A DNA stretch of 64,000 nt from Lonsdalea populi (GCF_015999465.1 NZ_CP065534.1:2108001-2172000); one strand, 5' to 3'. Counted from the stretch's first letter, positions 49,538-60,728 are shown. The notes: generated from the letters alone by a model not told the origin. Numbers and translations are program-made.

Positions 49538-51010
49538 TTATTCGTAGCGCGGAAACACCATATCGGCATATTTCACAAAGCGGGTACGTTTCACCCGCTT
49601 GTACGTAAACCAGATAGTCAGGAACAGCGGAATGCCGATATAAGTGGCCGCTACGCCGTACCAGTCAATCTGGTCCGCCAGAAACGCCTCATAGTTCTGA
49701 CCCAATGTAATAATCAGGCACAGCACAAAGGCAAAGATTGGCCCCAGCGGGAAGAAGCTGGACAGGTACGGTAATGCCGTCAAATCGCCGCCCTGCTTAA
49801 TGAAACCACGACGGAACCGATAGTGGCTGATGGCAATGCCGAGCCACGCAATAAAGCCCGTCATCCCCGAGGTGTTCAGCAACCACAGATAGACCGTCTG
49901 ATTACCGAACATGGAGGTCAGGAAGCACAGTGCGGCCACGACGGTCGTCGCATACAGCGCGTTGCGCGGCACGCCGCCCCGAGACAGTCGGCCGAACATC
50001 GCCGGCGCTTTACCTTCCCGCGCCAGCGTGAACAGCATACGGGTAGAGGCATACATGCCGGAGTTCCCCGCCGACAGCACGGCCGTCAATATCACCGCGT
50101 TCATCACTGCCGCGGCGGACAGCAGGCCAGCGTTCTGGAACACCAGCGTAAACGGACTGACGCTAATGTCTTTGACGTCGGTGCGCAGCAGGTTCGGGTC
50201 GGTGTAAGGAATAATCAGGCTGATGATCAGGATGGCGAACACATAGAACAGCAGGATACGCCAGAATACCTGCCGGATGGCGCGAGGAATGTTCTTCTGC
50301 GGATCTTTGGATTCGCCGGCGGCAATCCCAATCAGCTCCGTCCCTTGGAAGGAGAAGCCCACGATCATCGCAACGCCGATCATCGCCGAGAAGCCGCCAG
50401 CGAATGGCGCATCGCCGATTTGCCAGTTGTGCAGACCCGCGTGCTCTCCCCCTCTCAGGATACCGACAATCATCAGCACGCCCACCCCGATAAATATCAG
50501 CACGGTGATGACTTTGATGAGGGAGAACCAATATTCCGCTTCGCCAAAACCTTTTACGGAGATGTAGTTCAGCAAGAAGATCACGGTCAGGAAGAGTGCG
50601 CTCCAAATCCAGCCCGGCACATCCGGATACCAGTAGCCCATCACCAGCTGCGCTGCGACCAAGTCGACGGCGATAGTCACCGCCCAGTTGTACCAGTAGT
50701 TCCAGCCCAGCGCGAAGCCGAATCCCTCGCCCACATAGCGTGCGCCATAGGTTGAGAAAGAGCCGGATACCGGCATGAAGGCCGCCAGTTCACCGAGGCT
50801 GGTCATCAGGAAGTAAACCATCAAGCCAATCAGCACATAAGAAAGCAGCGCGCCGCCCGGTCCGGCCTGCGCCACGGTGGCCCCGGAGGCCACAAAGAGT
50901 CCTGTCCCGATCGAACCGCCGATGGCGATCATCGTAAGATGCCGCGCTTTGAGTTCACGGCGTAGCGTTCCGCCCCCTTGCGATGGGGTCTGAGTATCGT
51001 GTTGAGCCAT
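49538..51010 (-). CDS. lysP: Lysine-specific permease LysP
   Basis: APC-superfamily L-lysine/proton symporter, also the co-sensor of CadC in E. coli. 490 residues with 12 helices; the N-terminal LRRELKARHLTMIAIGGSIG then TGLFVASGATVAQAGPGGAL is nearly identical to E. coli. The ATG at 51010 gives MAQHDTQTPSQGGG with GGAA upstream; the open frame to 51091 has no homology. Followed by a shared terminator. yeiE lies 183 bp upstream on the same strand, as in E. coli. Confidence 0.97.
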   Translation of the reverse strand: MAQHDTQTPSQGGGTLRRELKARHLTMIAIGGSIGTGLFVASGATVAQAGPGGALLSYVLIGLMVYFLMTSLGELAAFMPVSGSFSTYGARYVGEGFGFALGWNYWYNWAVTIAVDLVAAQLVMGYWYPDVPGWIWSALFLTVIFLLNYISVKGFGEAEYWFSLIKVITVLIFIGVGVLMIVGILRGGEHAGLHNWQIGDAPFAGGFSAMIGVAMIVGFSFQGTELIGIAAGESKDPQKNIPRAIRQVFWRILLFYVFAILIISLIIPYTDPNLLRTDVKDISVSPFTLVFQNAGLLSAAAVMNAVILTAVLSAGNSGMYASTRMLFTLAREGKAPAMFGRLSRGGVPRNALYATTVVAALCFLTSMFGNQTVYLWLLNTSGMTGFIAWLGIAISHYRFRRGFIKQGGDLTALPYLSSFFPLGPIFAFVLCLIITLGQNYEAFLADQIDWYGVAATYIGIPLFLTIWFTYKRVKRTRFVKYADMVFPRYE

Positions 51011-51193
51011 CTTGATTCCGCTTGGCCGATAAAATTGAGGGCCGGATTGTAACAAATACCCCCCGGCTGGGTAGCGGGAATCGCTAATCATAAGAGAGGT
51101 TAATAACCCGCTCCTGATTATAAGGAACAGCTATTTATACCGCGTGGAGATAATCATTATCCATCCACTCATCCAGAAGCGGGTAACGGCGAT

Positions 51194-52078
51194 TTACGCT
51201 TCGCAGACCGGCTGGCGACAATACTCCAGAAAACGGCACAACACGTTGGACAGATGCTTTTGCCGGTGGTGAACCAGATAGAGCGTGCGATTAAGGTTGT
51301 GCAGCGGCACCCGGAGTTCCAACAGCGCGCCCGACGCCAACTGATCGGCAATCACATGACGGGACAGGCAGCTGATCCCCATGCCGTAACGCACCGCATG
51401 TTTGATCGCCTCTGAATTGCCCAGCTCCATCATCAGTTGGAAATGCGGCAGCCGGTCCAGCAGCAGATGGTCCAGCACTTCACGCGTGCCCGAGCCCTGC
51501 TCGCGCAGAATCCACGGCGCGTTTGCGAGCGCCTCTAACGTCACCGGCCCCTGCCCGGCCAACGGGCTATCTGCGGAACAGAATACGACCAGTTCGTCCT
51601 CTACCCAGGCCTGCGTAATCAGGTCCGGATGATGGCATGGCCCTTCGATCAATCCGAGGTCGACGCTGAACTGCGACACCGCGTTGACAACGTCCTGCGT
51701 GTTGCCGACCTGCAACTCCAGCGGTGTATCCGGGGAGTTGCGGCGGTAGCGGGCGATGATCGCGGGCATCAGATAATTACCGATGGTGCTGCTGGCGTAG
51801 ATGCGCAAGGCGCCGACGTCGCGACGAAACAGCTGTTCGATCTCCGAAGACTGTTCCAGCAGCGCCAATGCCTTGGGAAACAGTAAACGTCCGTGCTCAT
51901 TGACCACCAGCCGTTTGCCGACGCGGTCGAAAAGCTGCACGCCCAGATGGCCTTCCAAATCGGACAACGCCGCGCTGACTGCTGATTGCGAGAGCGCCAG
52001 CGCGACGGAAGCCTGCGTCGTCGACCCTGTTTTCAAAACTTCGGTAAAGACTTCCAACTGACGTAGGGTGATGTGCAT
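51194..52078 (-). CDS. yeiE: LysR-family regulator YeiE
   Basis: 294-residue LysR-type regulator. The N-terminal [20 protein letters not shown] then [17 protein letters not shown] matches E. coli YeiE. The effector domain begins near [16 protein letters not shown] and contains [18 protein letters not shown]. YeiE homologues are linked to sulfite sensing and to iron homeostasis in enterobacteria. It is divergent from yeiH, a predicted sulfonate/sulfur-related transporter, the usual regulator-target arrangement. Confidence 0.95.
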   Translation of the reverse strand: MHITLRQLEVFTEVLKTGSTTQASVALALSQSAVSAALSDLEGHLGVQLFDRVGKRLVVNEHGRLLFPKALALLEQSSEIEQLFRRDVGALRIYASSTIGNYLMPAIIARYRRNSPDTPLELQVGNTQDVVNAVSQFSVDLGLIEGPCHHPDLITQAWVEDELVVFCSADSPLAGQGPVTLEALANAPWILREQGSGTREVLDHLLLDRLPHFQLMMELGNSEAIKHAVRYGMGISCLSRHVIADQLASGALLELRVPLHNLNRTLYLVHHRQKHLSNVLCRFLEYCRQPVCEA

Positions 52079-52190
52079 AGCAGGCTCTTATCGTAAATAC
52101 TCATAGGTTATAAATATATAATCAATTTCTATTTTAAGCACGCGGCGCATAGCCTGTGACCCTAAGAGATCCCGTCACAAGGTGTATGCC

Positions 52191-53270
52191 ATGCCGCTAT
52201 TCTTATCCCGTCTTCGGGCCGTTCCCTTCATATTCACCGTCCGACCACTGCTGCCCGGCATTCTCGCGATCGGTCTGATCATGCTGGCCGTGATGTGGCT
52301 GACGAATTTCCCCGTGGTTATCCGCTGGGGGCTCGGCTCCCTGACGCTGGCGATCCTGCTAGGCATGGTGCTGGGCAATACGCTCTATCCGTGGGTGCAG
52401 AGGTCATGCGACGCGGGCGTGCAGTGGACGAAGCATTATCTGTTACGCCTTGGGATCGTGCTTTATGGATTTAAACTCAGCTTCGTACAGATTACCGCCA
52501 TCGGCCCTCGCGGGCTGATCATCGACGTCCTCACGCTGACCTCCACGCTGCTCTTAGCCTGCTGGATGGGCCGCCGCTGGTTTAAACTGGATGAACAAAC
52601 GGTACTGCTCGTCGGCGCGGGTAGCAGCATCTGCGGCGCGGCTGCGGTGTTGGCGACCGCGCCCGTGCTAAAAGCCACCGCGGATAAAGTCGCCGTCGCC
52701 GTATCCACCGTGGTGATATTCGGCACGACCGCCATGTTTCTTTACCCCTGGATCTACGCGCATCTCCAGTCCGGCCATGCTGGCCTGTTTACCGCGCAGA
52801 CATTTGGCGTCTATCTCGGCTCGACGCTGCATGAGGTGGCGCAGGTAGTCGCGGCGGGTCATGCGATTAATAACGATGCGGAAAACATGGCGGTCATCGC
52901 CAAAATGCTGCGCGTGATGATGCTGGCGCCCTTCCTGTTCCTGCTTGGCCTGTGGCTTAAACGGCAGCGTTCTGCCGCGATTTATGCGGAGGAAGCCGCG
53001 CCAATGATGTTTCCCTGGTTCGCCGTCGTGTTCATCCTGGTGGCGGGATTTAACTCGCTCTCTTTGCTGCCCGCCAACTGGGTCGACACGCTGGTCAAGC
53101 TCGACGGAGTGCTCCTGACGATGGCGATGGCCGCGCTGGGGATCGCCACCCGCGTCCAGATGCTCAGGCAGGCAGGCATCAAGCCGGTGCTGTTGGCGCT
53201 GCTGCTGTTTATCTGGCTGATTGTTGGCGGCGGCGCGATCAATCTGGGCGTCTTGCATCTGTTTTCCTGA
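52191..53270 (+). CDS. yeiH: UPF0324 inner-membrane protein YeiH
   Basis: 359-residue membrane protein of the YeiH/PSE family with about ten helices. Conserved parts are LTLAILLGMVLGNTLYP, LIGAGSSICGAAAVLATAP (here LVGAGSS) and the family motif STLHEVAQVVAAGHAIN. It is divergent from yeiE, which is thought to regulate it, and may export sulfite or a related compound. The ATG at 52191 has AAGG 8 nt upstream; a GTG at 52182 is possible. Confidence 0.93.
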   Translation: MPLFLSRLRAVPFIFTVRPLLPGILAIGLIMLAVMWLTNFPVVIRWGLGSLTLAILLGMVLGNTLYPWVQRSCDAGVQWTKHYLLRLGIVLYGFKLSFVQITAIGPRGLIIDVLTLTSTLLLACWMGRRWFKLDEQTVLLVGAGSSICGAAAVLATAPVLKATADKVAVAVSTVVIFGTTAMFLYPWIYAHLQSGHAGLFTAQTFGVYLGSTLHEVAQVVAAGHAINNDAENMAVIAKMLRVMMLAPFLFLLGLWLKRQRSAAIYAEEAAPMMFPWFAVVFILVAGFNSLSLLPANWVDTLVKLDGVLLTMAMAALGIATRVQMLRQAGIKPVLLALLLFIWLIVGGGAINLGVLHLFS

Positions 53271-53383
53271 TTCGGACACGCCGGACTTGCCGCCCCCGGT
53301 AGCGATAATGTCATAATGCGCTCGCCAGGCGACGCTCTATGGTATCCATCCCGTTGGGACGTTCCGACATACAGGAGAAAAGA

Positions 53384-54235
53384 ATGAAATATGTAGGTGC
53401 TCACGTCAGCGCCGCAGGCGGCGTTGATCAGGCCGTCATCCGCGCGCACGAGCTCGAAGCAACGGCGTTTGCGCTGTTTACCAAAAACCAGCGCCAGTGG
53501 CTCGCCGCGCCGTTAACCCCGGACGTGATCGACCGCTTCAAGTCCGCCTGTGAGCAATATCATTACACCCCGGCCCAGATCCTGCCCCACGACAGCTATC
53601 TGATTAACCTGGGTCACCCCGTTGAAGAGGCGCTGGAAAAGTCACGTGCCGCGTTCATCGACGAGCTGAGCCGCTGTCAGGAACTGGGGCTGACACTGCT
53701 GAACTTTCATCCCGGCAGCCATTTGCAGCAGATCGATGAAAGCCGCTGCCTTTCACGTATCGCCGAGTCCATCAACATCGCGCTGGATGCCACTGCAGGC
53801 GTCACTGCGGTGATTGAAAATACAGCGGGACAAGGCAGCAACCTCGGTTTCCGTTTCGAGCATTTGGCCGAAATCATCGACCAGGTCGAAGATAAAAGCC
53901 GGGTCGGATTTTGCATTGATACCTGCCACGCCTTTGCCGGCGGTTATGATCTACGCACGGAAGACGATTGCCGGCGCACTTTCGAAGAATTGGAAGAGAT
54001 CGTCGGTTTCCGCTATCTGCGCGGCATGCATCTCAACGATGCGAAAAGCGAATTTAATAGTCGTGTCGACCGCCACCACAGCTTAGGTGAAGGCAACATC
54101 GGCAAAACGGTGTTCAGCTACATTATGCGCGATCCCCGCTTCGACGAGATTCCTCTGATCCTGGAAACGGTGAATCCCGATATCTGGCCGGACGAAATTG
54201 CGTGGCTGAAGTCGCAGCAGCGCATCGCAGGCTAA
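53384..54235 (+). CDS. nfo: Endonuclease IV
   Basis: AP endonuclease with a TIM-barrel fold and three metal ions, acting in base-excision repair. 283 residues. Start [18 protein letters not shown] after an AGGAG site. Metal ligands are spread over [35 protein letters not shown] and [22 protein letters not shown], all conserved. Frame open upstream to 53339 without homology. Followed by the fru operon on the opposite strand. Confidence 0.97.
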   Translation: MKYVGAHVSAAGGVDQAVIRAHELEATAFALFTKNQRQWLAAPLTPDVIDRFKSACEQYHYTPAQILPHDSYLINLGHPVEEALEKSRAAFIDELSRCQELGLTLLNFHPGSHLQQIDESRCLSRIAESINIALDATAGVTAVIENTAGQGSNLGFRFEHLAEIIDQVEDKSRVGFCIDTCHAFAGGYDLRTEDDCRRTFEELEEIVGFRYLRGMHLNDAKSEFNSRVDRHHSLGEGNIGKTVFSYIMRDPRFDEIPLILETVNPDIWPDEIAWLKSQQRIAG

Positions 54236-54345
54236 GAAAGCCCCCGCGCCGGTAAAAGAATCATAACCGCCGCCGCACCCTGACGATCCCCTTCCTGCGC
54301 ATCAATCCGGCACGCCAACGGGGAATATTATCGACCGTCTCCCAA

Positions 54346-54371
54346 TAAAAAAAGCCAGTCCGAAGACTGGC
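54346..54371 (-). terminator. Terminator of the fruBKA operon
   Basis: GCCAGTC (54354-54360) pairs with GACTGGC (54365-54371); on the minus strand a T-run follows (A-run at 54347-54353). It lies 47 bp after the fruA stop. Confidence 0.85.
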
Positions 54372-54418
54372 GTTCATCATCAACATCCCTGTTATCTCCT
54401 AGGGACCGTTCAAATGTA

Positions 54419-56122
54419 TTAGCTCTGCGCCGTGACGGTCGCCGTCGGTTCCGGCCGTTTCAGCAGGGCGTACAGCACGCCGCTGACCACCGTACCGGCG
54501 ATGATCGCAAGCAGGTAACCGATAACCGGCGTAATCGCCCCCGGAATCAACAGTACGAACAGGCCCCCGTGCGGCGCCATCAGTTTAGCGCCCACCGCCA
54601 TGGACAGCGCGCCGGTCAATGCGCCGCCGACAATGCAGCACGGCAGTACGCGCATCGGATCACGTGCAGCATAAGGGATCGCGCCTTCGGAAATGAAGCA
54701 CATACCCAGCACCAGCGCGGCCTTGCCGCCTTCGCGTTCCGGCGGCGTGAATTTCTTACCCGCCAGCAGCGTCGCCAGCCCCATCGCCAGCGGCGGCACC
54801 ATCCCGCCGGCCATGACAGCCGCCATCGGTGCGTAAACCTGGCTACTGAGCAACGTGGTGCCGAAAACGTAGGCCACCTTGTTTACCGGTCCCCCCATAT
54901 CCGTACACATCATGCCGCCCAACACTGCGCCGAGGATGACCGCGTTGGCCGTTCCCATTGACTGCAGCCAGGAGGTCAGCCCCGTCAGGATTTTGGCGAC
55001 CGGCGTACCGACCACATAAATCATGATCAGGCCGGTAATCAGCGTCGCTATCAGCGGAATAATCAGTATGGGCTTCAGTGCGGTGAGACTTTGCGGCAGC
55101 TTGACGTGATTATTAATGGCGCGGGCCAGATACCCCGCCAGGAACCCGGCGATGATCCCGCCGATAAATCCCGCGCCGGTACTCACCGCCAACATCCCGC
55201 CGACCAGCCCCGGCGTCAGCCCCGGACGGTCCGCGATGGAAAAGGCGATATAACCGGCCAACACCGGCACCATCAGCGCGAAAGCGGAACCGCCCCCGAT
55301 CTTCATCAGCGCCGCAGCCAACGTCCCTTCCTGCTTGAAGGCCTCGATGCCGAACACGAACGAAAGCGCGATACACAGGCCACCGGCCACCACCATCGGC
55401 AGCATGTAAGACACCCCAGTCAGCAGGTGGCTGTAAGGGCCTGTACCGCCTTTTTTACCGCCGGCAGCCGACGCGCTGGACTGCCCAGCCGGCTGGTAAA
55501 CGGTCGCTTCCTCCAGCGCTTTATCCAGCTCCTGCGCGGTTTTTTTCAGCGCCAGACCGGTCGAGGTACGGTACATTTTCTTGCCCGCGAACTTACTGAG
55601 GTCGACTTCGATATCGGCGGCGACGATCACCACATCCGCCTGTTCAACCTCCTCCGGCGTGATAGGGTTGCCCGCGCCCACGGAGCCGCGGGTTTCCACT
55701 TTCACCCACCAGCCGCGCTTCTTCGCTTCCGTTTCGATGGCTTCCGCCGCCATAAAAGTGTGAGCGACGCCGGTCGGACACGCCGTAACGGCGACAATGC
55801 GGGTCACACCGCTCGACACCGCGGAGGATGACGCTTTCGTCGTTGCCGGTGCGCTCGCCTGATAAGGCACGGCTTCCGACTTGGCTTTTTCCAGCAACGC
55901 ATCCGGCTGACTCAGCGCCTGCGCGACATCGGCGAAAAACGCGTTTTTCCCGTTTAGCGCGCTGTCTGCCTGTTGATCGCCAAACACGATGACCAGATCA
56001 GCCTCGGCAGGCTGTTCCGTCAGCGTGAGTCCCGCTTTCGACGCTGCGACGCCAAGCTGGTTGTGCACTAATCTGCTTTTGACTCTTCCTAAAGACTTAT
56101 CGAATATCAGCAGCGTTTTCAT
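54419..56122 (-). CDS. fruA: Fructose PTS permease EIIB'BC (FruA)
   Basis: 567-residue inner-membrane fructose transporter that phosphorylates fructose to fructose-1-phosphate. A degenerate B' domain (1-90) is followed by EIIB with the phosphocysteine in VAVTACPTGVAHTFMAAEA (about 105-200). A Ser/Ala/Gly-rich linker leads to the EIIC membrane domain (about 230-555). Last gene of fruB-fruK-fruA, 16 bp after fruK, followed by a terminator. Confidence 0.97.
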   Translation of the reverse strand: MKTLLIFDKSLGRVKSRLVHNQLGVAASKAGLTLTEQPAEADLVIVFGDQQADSALNGKNAFFADVAQALSQPDALLEKAKSEAVPYQASAPATTKASSSAVSSGVTRIVAVTACPTGVAHTFMAAEAIETEAKKRGWWVKVETRGSVGAGNPITPEEVEQADVVIVAADIEVDLSKFAGKKMYRTSTGLALKKTAQELDKALEEATVYQPAGQSSASAAGGKKGGTGPYSHLLTGVSYMLPMVVAGGLCIALSFVFGIEAFKQEGTLAAALMKIGGGSAFALMVPVLAGYIAFSIADRPGLTPGLVGGMLAVSTGAGFIGGIIAGFLAGYLARAINNHVKLPQSLTALKPILIIPLIATLITGLIMIYVVGTPVAKILTGLTSWLQSMGTANAVILGAVLGGMMCTDMGGPVNKVAYVFGTTLLSSQVYAPMAAVMAGGMVPPLAMGLATLLAGKKFTPPEREGGKAALVLGMCFISEGAIPYAARDPMRVLPCCIVGGALTGALSMAVGAKLMAPHGGLFVLLIPGAITPVIGYLLAIIAGTVVSGVLYALLKRPEPTATVTAQS

Positions 56123-56138
56123 TGTGCTTCTCCTGCTG

Positions 56139-57077
56139 TTAATTGAAAGGTTTCAGATCAACGCGGGCCATCATCGCAGCAAGCTGCGGCCGGTCCGTCA
56201 CGCCAACATTGCTCTGGCTGACCGCCAGTGCCGCGACCGCCGTCGCCAGACGCAGAGTATGTTCGCTGGATTCGCGCATCAGCAGGCCGTAAATCAGGCC
56301 GCCGACCATCGAGTCGCCCGCGCCGACGGTGCTGATCACATCGCAGGCCGGCGGCTTGGCCAGCCAGGCGCCGGAAGCATTGACCCACAGCGCGCCTTCC
56401 GCGCCCAGGGAAATGACGACATGTGCAATCCCCTGTTCACGCAGCGCGTGCGCGGCATCGACCACATCGTCCAGCGTCGGCAACTTGCGGCCCGCCCAGA
56501 TTTCCAACTCGCGACGGTTGGGTTTGACCAGCCACGGCGAGGCTTTCAGACCGGCGACCAGCGCTTCGCGGCTGCTGTCGAAAATGATGCACGGGCATTG
56601 GCTGCGCAGGCGGGTCATCCAGTCGGTGAAGGCGTCAGGATCGACGCCTGCCGGCAGGCTTCCGCTGACCGCCACCATGTCGAACTGACCCAGCCAGCTC
56701 AGCGAATCGTTAACGAAGCGCTGCCAATCTTGCGGCGTCACTTCAAAGCCCGAGAAGTTCAGGTCCGTGACGTCACCGTCCTGCTCCGTCAGCTTGACGT
56801 TGATACGTGTACGTCCGTTGACGACCTGAAAACGGTTGGCGATCCCCAGTTCGCTGAACAGTTGCTGAAATCCATCCTGGTTATCTTTGCCCAGGAATCC
56901 CCCCACCGTCACATCAATGCCCAAGTCTTTCAGGACCTTGGCGACGTTAATCCCTTTACCCGCAGCGTGCAGACCTGCGGTTTGGACCAAGTTGACTTCC
57001 CCACGTTCGACCTGCGGGCAGTATCCCACCAGATCGTAAGCCGGATTCAGCGTAATGGTCGCGACTCTCCTGCTCAT
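56139..57077 (-). CDS. fruK: 1-phosphofructokinase
   Basis: PfkB-family kinase converting fructose-1-phosphate to fructose-1,6-bisphosphate. 312 residues; the N-terminal [11 protein letters not shown] and [14 protein letters not shown], and the C-terminal anion-hole/catalytic motif [16 protein letters not shown], are typical. It overlaps fruB by 4 bp (ATGA). Middle gene of fruBKA. Confidence 0.97.
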   Translation of the reverse strand: MSRRVATITLNPAYDLVGYCPQVERGEVNLVQTAGLHAAGKGINVAKVLKDLGIDVTVGGFLGKDNQDGFQQLFSELGIANRFQVVNGRTRINVKLTEQDGDVTDLNFSGFEVTPQDWQRFVNDSLSWLGQFDMVAVSGSLPAGVDPDAFTDWMTRLRSQCPCIIFDSSREALVAGLKASPWLVKPNRRELEIWAGRKLPTLDDVVDAAHALREQGIAHVVISLGAEGALWVNASGAWLAKPPACDVISTVGAGDSMVGGLIYGLLMRESSEHTLRLATAVAALAVSQSNVGVTDRPQLAAMMARVDLKPFN

Positions 57078-58204
57078 GCTCCCTCCCCTAATCCGGATGC
57101 AATAGCTTCACCGATGGCTTTCAGCGCGGCTTCAGCATCGCTGCCATTGGCGGTAAATCGTAAATGATGGCCGGACTTCACGCCCAGAGCCACCACTTTC
57201 ATCAGGCTACGGGCGTTCGCCGGTTTGCCTGTCCCGTCGAGGTTGGCGACGGTAATTTCACTCGTAAACTGTTTGACGACGTTGACCAGCATGGCGCCGG
57301 GACGGGCATGCAGGCCGTGTTCATTACGAATAATGAACTCCGCCACCAGCGCGTTGCTTTCTTCCGCCGCTTCGCTGGATAACAAGGTCAGCAGCGTCGG
57401 CGCGTCGGCGCTGAGCAGGCTGTCGAACTTACCCGCGCTCAGTAACTTGCTCAGGTAATCAATCGGCGCATTTACCTGATCGTCGGCGGCTGACACCGTC
57501 AGCAGCATCGCCACCTTTTCGTCATCAGCAACCAAAGGCTCCAGCGGACGACTAATCGCCAGCGCGCTAATCAGATTGCCCTCCTGGCTGTCGCTGACCC
57601 AGATGCCGTGGCCCAGATGCAACGGCTTGCTGACCACCACATTGCTGACGAAGCGGGCGTCGACGGCACCGATCTGCTGTAATTTGCCCGCGTTTAGCGC
57701 CTGCAGCGTGACCAGATTATCCGTCGCCACGTTCAGAGAAATCAGCGAGGCGTCGAAGCGGAACTCCGCCGTCTGCTGTTCGCCCATCAGCACACTGCGC
57801 AACTCTTCCGTCGACGTGGTTGACGCCAGGCGTTCAGCCACGCTGTCATCGCTCAGAACGTGAGTCAACTGACGCAGCAGCGCCAAATGTTCGTCGGAGC
57901 GTGCCGCGATCCCCAAGACGACGTAAGCGGTTTGGTTGTCTCCCCAGGCGATCCCTTTAGGAAACTGAAACACCTGAATGCCCGTCTTGCGGACCAGGTT
58001 GCGCGTATCCGTCGTTCCATGCGGTATGGCGATACCGTTTCCCAGATAAGTAGAAGTTTGCAGTTCACGCTGTAGCATTCCTTCAACATACTCTTCGCTG
58101 ACGCAACCTGCTTCAGTCAGCGCGGCTGCCACTTGTTTGATGGCCTCCTGCTTGTCGCCGGCGGTCGCCCCTATATGAATATCTTGCTGTGACAACTGGA
58201 ACAT
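57074..58204 (-). CDS. fruB: Fructose PTS diphosphoryl-transfer protein FruB (EIIA-FPr)
   Basis: 376-residue fusion. An N-terminal EIIA-Fru domain (1-145) carries the phospho-histidine in [14 protein letters not shown] central linker domain lies at about 150-275. A C-terminal HPr-like domain (about 280-370) has the active-site histidine in [15 protein letters not shown] and the [10 protein letters not shown] helix. First gene of the operon, with Cra-type operators 20-110 bp upstream. Confidence 0.97.
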   Translation of the reverse strand: MFQLSQQDIHIGATAGDKQEAIKQVAAALTEAGCVSEEYVEGMLQRELQTSTYLGNGIAIPHGTTDTRNLVRKTGIQVFQFPKGIAWGDNQTAYVVLGIAARSDEHLALLRQLTHVLSDDSVAERLASTTSTEELRSVLMGEQQTAEFRFDASLISLNVATDNLVTLQALNAGKLQQIGAVDARFVSNVVVSKPLHLGHGIWVSDSQEGNLISALAISRPLEPLVADDEKVAMLLTVSAADDQVNAPIDYLSKLLSAGKFDSLLSADAPTLLTLLSSEAAEESNALVAEFIIRNEHGLHARPGAMLVNVVKQFTSEITVANLDGTGKPANARSLMKVVALGVKSGHHLRFTANGSDAEAALKAIGEAIASGLGEGA

Positions 58205-58226
58205 AGTTCTCCTCTCCCGCCAAAAT

Positions 58227-58307
58227 TGAATCGTTTCAGCTTTTATGGAAAAAAAATGGCCGAGTGATTAAAATCGTTTCATAAAACGCGCTACTGAAGC
58301 GTTTCAG
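58227..58307 (-). promoter_or_regulatory. Cra (FruR) operators of fruBKA
   Basis: Three sites resembling the Cra consensus (TGAAWCGNTTCA). CTGAAGCGTTTCAG at 58294-58307 is a symmetric, near-perfect match. TGAATCGTTTCAGC at 58227-58240 is a second strong match. AAAATCGTTTCATA at 58270-58283 is a weaker third half. They lie between fruB and the divergent setB. Repression by Cra and release by fructose-1-phosphate is known for E. coli fruBKA. Confidence 0.8.
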
Positions 58308-58517
58308 AATACTGCGTCTTTCCCAATGTCTATGCAAGCATTGTCCATTAAACTCAGTATGATTCTTAGAGGTAACGCACATTTTCGCATCAACACGGTT
58401 ATAGTTCAGTTTTAGCGCGATGCCAGCTGAAATGTGCTGAAGAAAACGGTTTACCCTTTTACGTCCCGCAGGCGTAGAATACGACGCTCTGTTCATTTTT
58501 CACTCCGTCAGACCACC

Positions 58518-59699
58518 ATGCATACATCCGCCACGACACCGCGACGACTGCCAGACATCACCGTGTCCGCTTTTCTGCTTGTTGCGTTTCTCTCCGGTAT
58601 CGCCGGAGCCTTGCAGCTCCCGACCCTGAGTCTGTTCCTCTCCATGGAAGTCCATGCGCGTCCGGTACTCGTGGGTTTGTTCTACACCGGCAATGCGGTC
58701 ATCGGCATTGTGGTCAGCCAACTCCTGGCCAGTTACTCCGACAACCGCGGCGACCGCAAGCGGCTGATCGTGGCCTGCTGCCTGTTCGGCGCGTTGGCCT
58801 GCCTGCTGTTTGCCTGGAATAGAAACTATGCAGTGCTGTTGTTGGTAGGCGTATTGCTCTCGAGCTTCGGCTCGACGGCCAATCCACAGCTGTTCGCGCT
58901 GGCGCGTGAGTATGCCGACCGTTCAGGGCGCGAGGCCGCGATGTTCAGCTCCGTGATGCGCGCGCAGATCTCGCTTTCCTGGGTTATCGGTCCGCCCATC
59001 GCCTTCGCGTTAGCGCTGGGATTGGGCTTCCCGGCGATGTATATGACCGCAACCGGCGTGTTCTTACTGTGCGGTCTGATGGTCGGACTGCTGCTGCCGT
59101 CGATGCCGAAGCATCCCCGCATCAAAACCGCCGAAACGCTGGATTCGCCGCGCAGCCACCGCCGCGACACACTGCTGCTCTGCGCCGCCTGTACGCTGAT
59201 GTGGACCTGCAACGGCATCTACCTCATTAATATGCCGCTTTATTTAGTGCAAGAGCTGAAGCTGGAAGAGAAGCTGGCGGGCGTAATGATGGGCACGGCG
59301 GCCGGGCTGGAAATTCCGGCGATGCTGATTTCGGGTTATCTCGCCCGGCGTCTCGGCAAGCGCTATTTAATGAGGCTGGCTATCGCCGCCGGCCTGCTGT
59401 TTTATCTCGGATTATGCCTGCTGGACTCTCCGCGGGCGCTGCTGGCGTTACAGTTGCTGAACGCCGTGTTTATCGGCATTCTGGCCGGTATAGGCATGCT
59501 CTATTTTCAGGATTTGATGCCGGGTCAGGCAGGCGCGGCCACGACGCTGTTTTCGAATACCTCCCGCGTCGGCTGGATCATTTCGGGTTCGCTGGGCGGA
59601 CTGGTGGCGGAGATCTGGAACTATCACGCGGGATTCATCCTTGCGCTTGGTCTGAGTCTGGCGGCAGGCTACTGCATGTGGCGCATTAAAGATGCCTGA
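58518..59699 (+). CDS. setB: Sugar efflux transporter SetB
   Basis: MFS exporter of the SET family; E. coli SetB exports lactose and glucose. 393 residues, the same as E. coli. 12 helices are visible; conserved parts are YTGNAVIGIVVSQLLASYSD, SSFGSTANPQLFALAREYAD and MLYFQDLMPGQAGAATTLFS. The ATG at 58518 aligns with E. coli; the open frame to 58434 is not conserved. It is divergent from fruB; the Cra sites between them might influence it as well. Confidence 0.95.
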   Translation: MHTSATTPRRLPDITVSAFLLVAFLSGIAGALQLPTLSLFLSMEVHARPVLVGLFYTGNAVIGIVVSQLLASYSDNRGDRKRLIVACCLFGALACLLFAWNRNYAVLLLVGVLLSSFGSTANPQLFALAREYADRSGREAAMFSSVMRAQISLSWVIGPPIAFALALGLGFPAMYMTATGVFLLCGLMVGLLLPSMPKHPRIKTAETLDSPRSHRRDTLLLCAACTLMWTCNGIYLINMPLYLVQELKLEEKLAGVMMGTAAGLEIPAMLISGYLARRLGKRYLMRLAIAAGLLFYLGLCLLDSPRALLALQLLNAVFIGILAGIGMLYFQDLMPGQAGAATTLFSNTSRVGWIISGSLGGLVAEIWNYHAGFILALGLSLAAGYCMWRIKDA

Positions 59700-59713
59700 C
59701 TCGGGGCAACCAT

Positions 59714-59968
59714 TCAGGGTGCCGTCGCGTTTTCCAATTGAATCAGGTAAATGAGAGATTCATCTCTATGCTGGCCGCACATATCCCGCCGGGGTTGCAG
59801 GCTGGCGCACACGGCAGGCCGCAGCGGCGAATGAAAAATCTTGCAGCGCATTCGCGCATCCAGATGGATGCAAGGCGTATTAGCGGGTTTTCCCTGCGGC
59901 ATGCCGGGAAGCGGGCTCGATATAGAAGGTGCGATGCAGCAAGCGCCGCAGTCGGGACGACAGTCCAT
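59714..59968 (-). CDS. yeiW: UPF0153 protein YeiW
   Basis: 84-residue YkgJ-family protein with the cysteine cluster motif (CRPDCGACC, then CIHL, CKIF and CASL) that probably binds zinc or iron-sulfur. It aligns with E. coli YeiW along its length ([20 protein letters not shown]). The ATG at 59968 is preceded by a GTG at 59971 that is less likely. Function unknown. Convergent with setB; the yeiW-yeiP neighbourhood is as in E. coli. Confidence 0.88.
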   Translation of the reverse strand: MDCRPDCGACCIAPSISSPLPGMPQGKPANTPCIHLDARMRCKIFHSPLRPAVCASLQPRRDMCGQHRDESLIYLIQLENATAP

Positions 59969-60155
59969 CACGATGTTCCTGTGGGCGATGAGATACAGGG
60001 AGACAAAGGCGGACCTTATCAGCCCTCATCGGCAAAGACTACCGCTTTTCCACGCGTTGACGCCGCTTGACGTAAATCCTGCTTGCCTGAATCCGGCCGC
60101 GCGAGTAACTTGTCGCCACAAAAATTTATCTCACCCTTCACAAGGTATGTCTTCC

Positions 60156-60728
60156 ATGGCAAGAGCTAACGAAATCAAACGCGGTATGGCCGTTAACTAC
60201 AACGGCAAACTGCTGCTGGTCAAAGATATCGATATTCAGAGTCCAAGCGCCCGTGGTGCCAGCACGCTATACAAAATGCGTTTTTCCGATGTCCGCACTG
60301 GACTGAAAGTCGAAGAGCGCTTTAAAGGCGATGATATCCTCGACACCATTACCCTTTCTCGCCGCCAGGTGACCTTCTCTTATATCGATGGCGACGAATA
60401 TGTCTTCATGGATGATGAAGACTACACGCCGTACAACTTCAAAAGAGAGCAGATTGAAGATGAGCTGTTGTTTATTCCTGAAGGCGGTATGCCGGGCATT
60501 CAGGTCCTGACGATGGATGGACAGATTCTGGCGCTGGAACTTCCGCAGACGGTCGATCTGGAAATTGTCGACACCGCCCCCGGTATCAAAGGCGCTTCCG
60601 CCAGCGCACGCAATAAACCGGCCACCCTGAACACCGGTCTGGTGATACAGGTGCCGGAATACCTCAGCGCTGGCGAAAAAATCCGTATCCACATCCCGGA
60701 GCGCCGATACATGGGCCGCGCCGAATAA
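60156..60728 (+). CDS. yeiP: Elongation factor P-like protein EfpL (YeiP)
   Basis: 190-residue EF-P paralogue that relieves ribosome stalling at proline-containing motifs. It lacks the lysine modified in EF-P; instead the tip has the arginine in [16 protein letters not shown]. Three domains: KOW-like (1-65), OB-like (66-130), and the C-terminal OB domain (131-190) ending ERRYMGRAE. The ATG at 60156 aligns with E. coli MPRANEIKKGM; a second ATG at 60147 is possible. yeiR follows as a pseudogene. Confidence 0.97.
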   Translation: MARANEIKRGMAVNYNGKLLLVKDIDIQSPSARGASTLYKMRFSDVRTGLKVEERFKGDDILDTITLSRRQVTFSYIDGDEYVFMDDEDYTPYNFKREQIEDELLFIPEGGMPGIQVLTMDGQILALELPQTVDLEIVDTAPGIKGASASARNKPATLNTGLVIQVPEYLSAGEKIRIHIPERRYMGRAE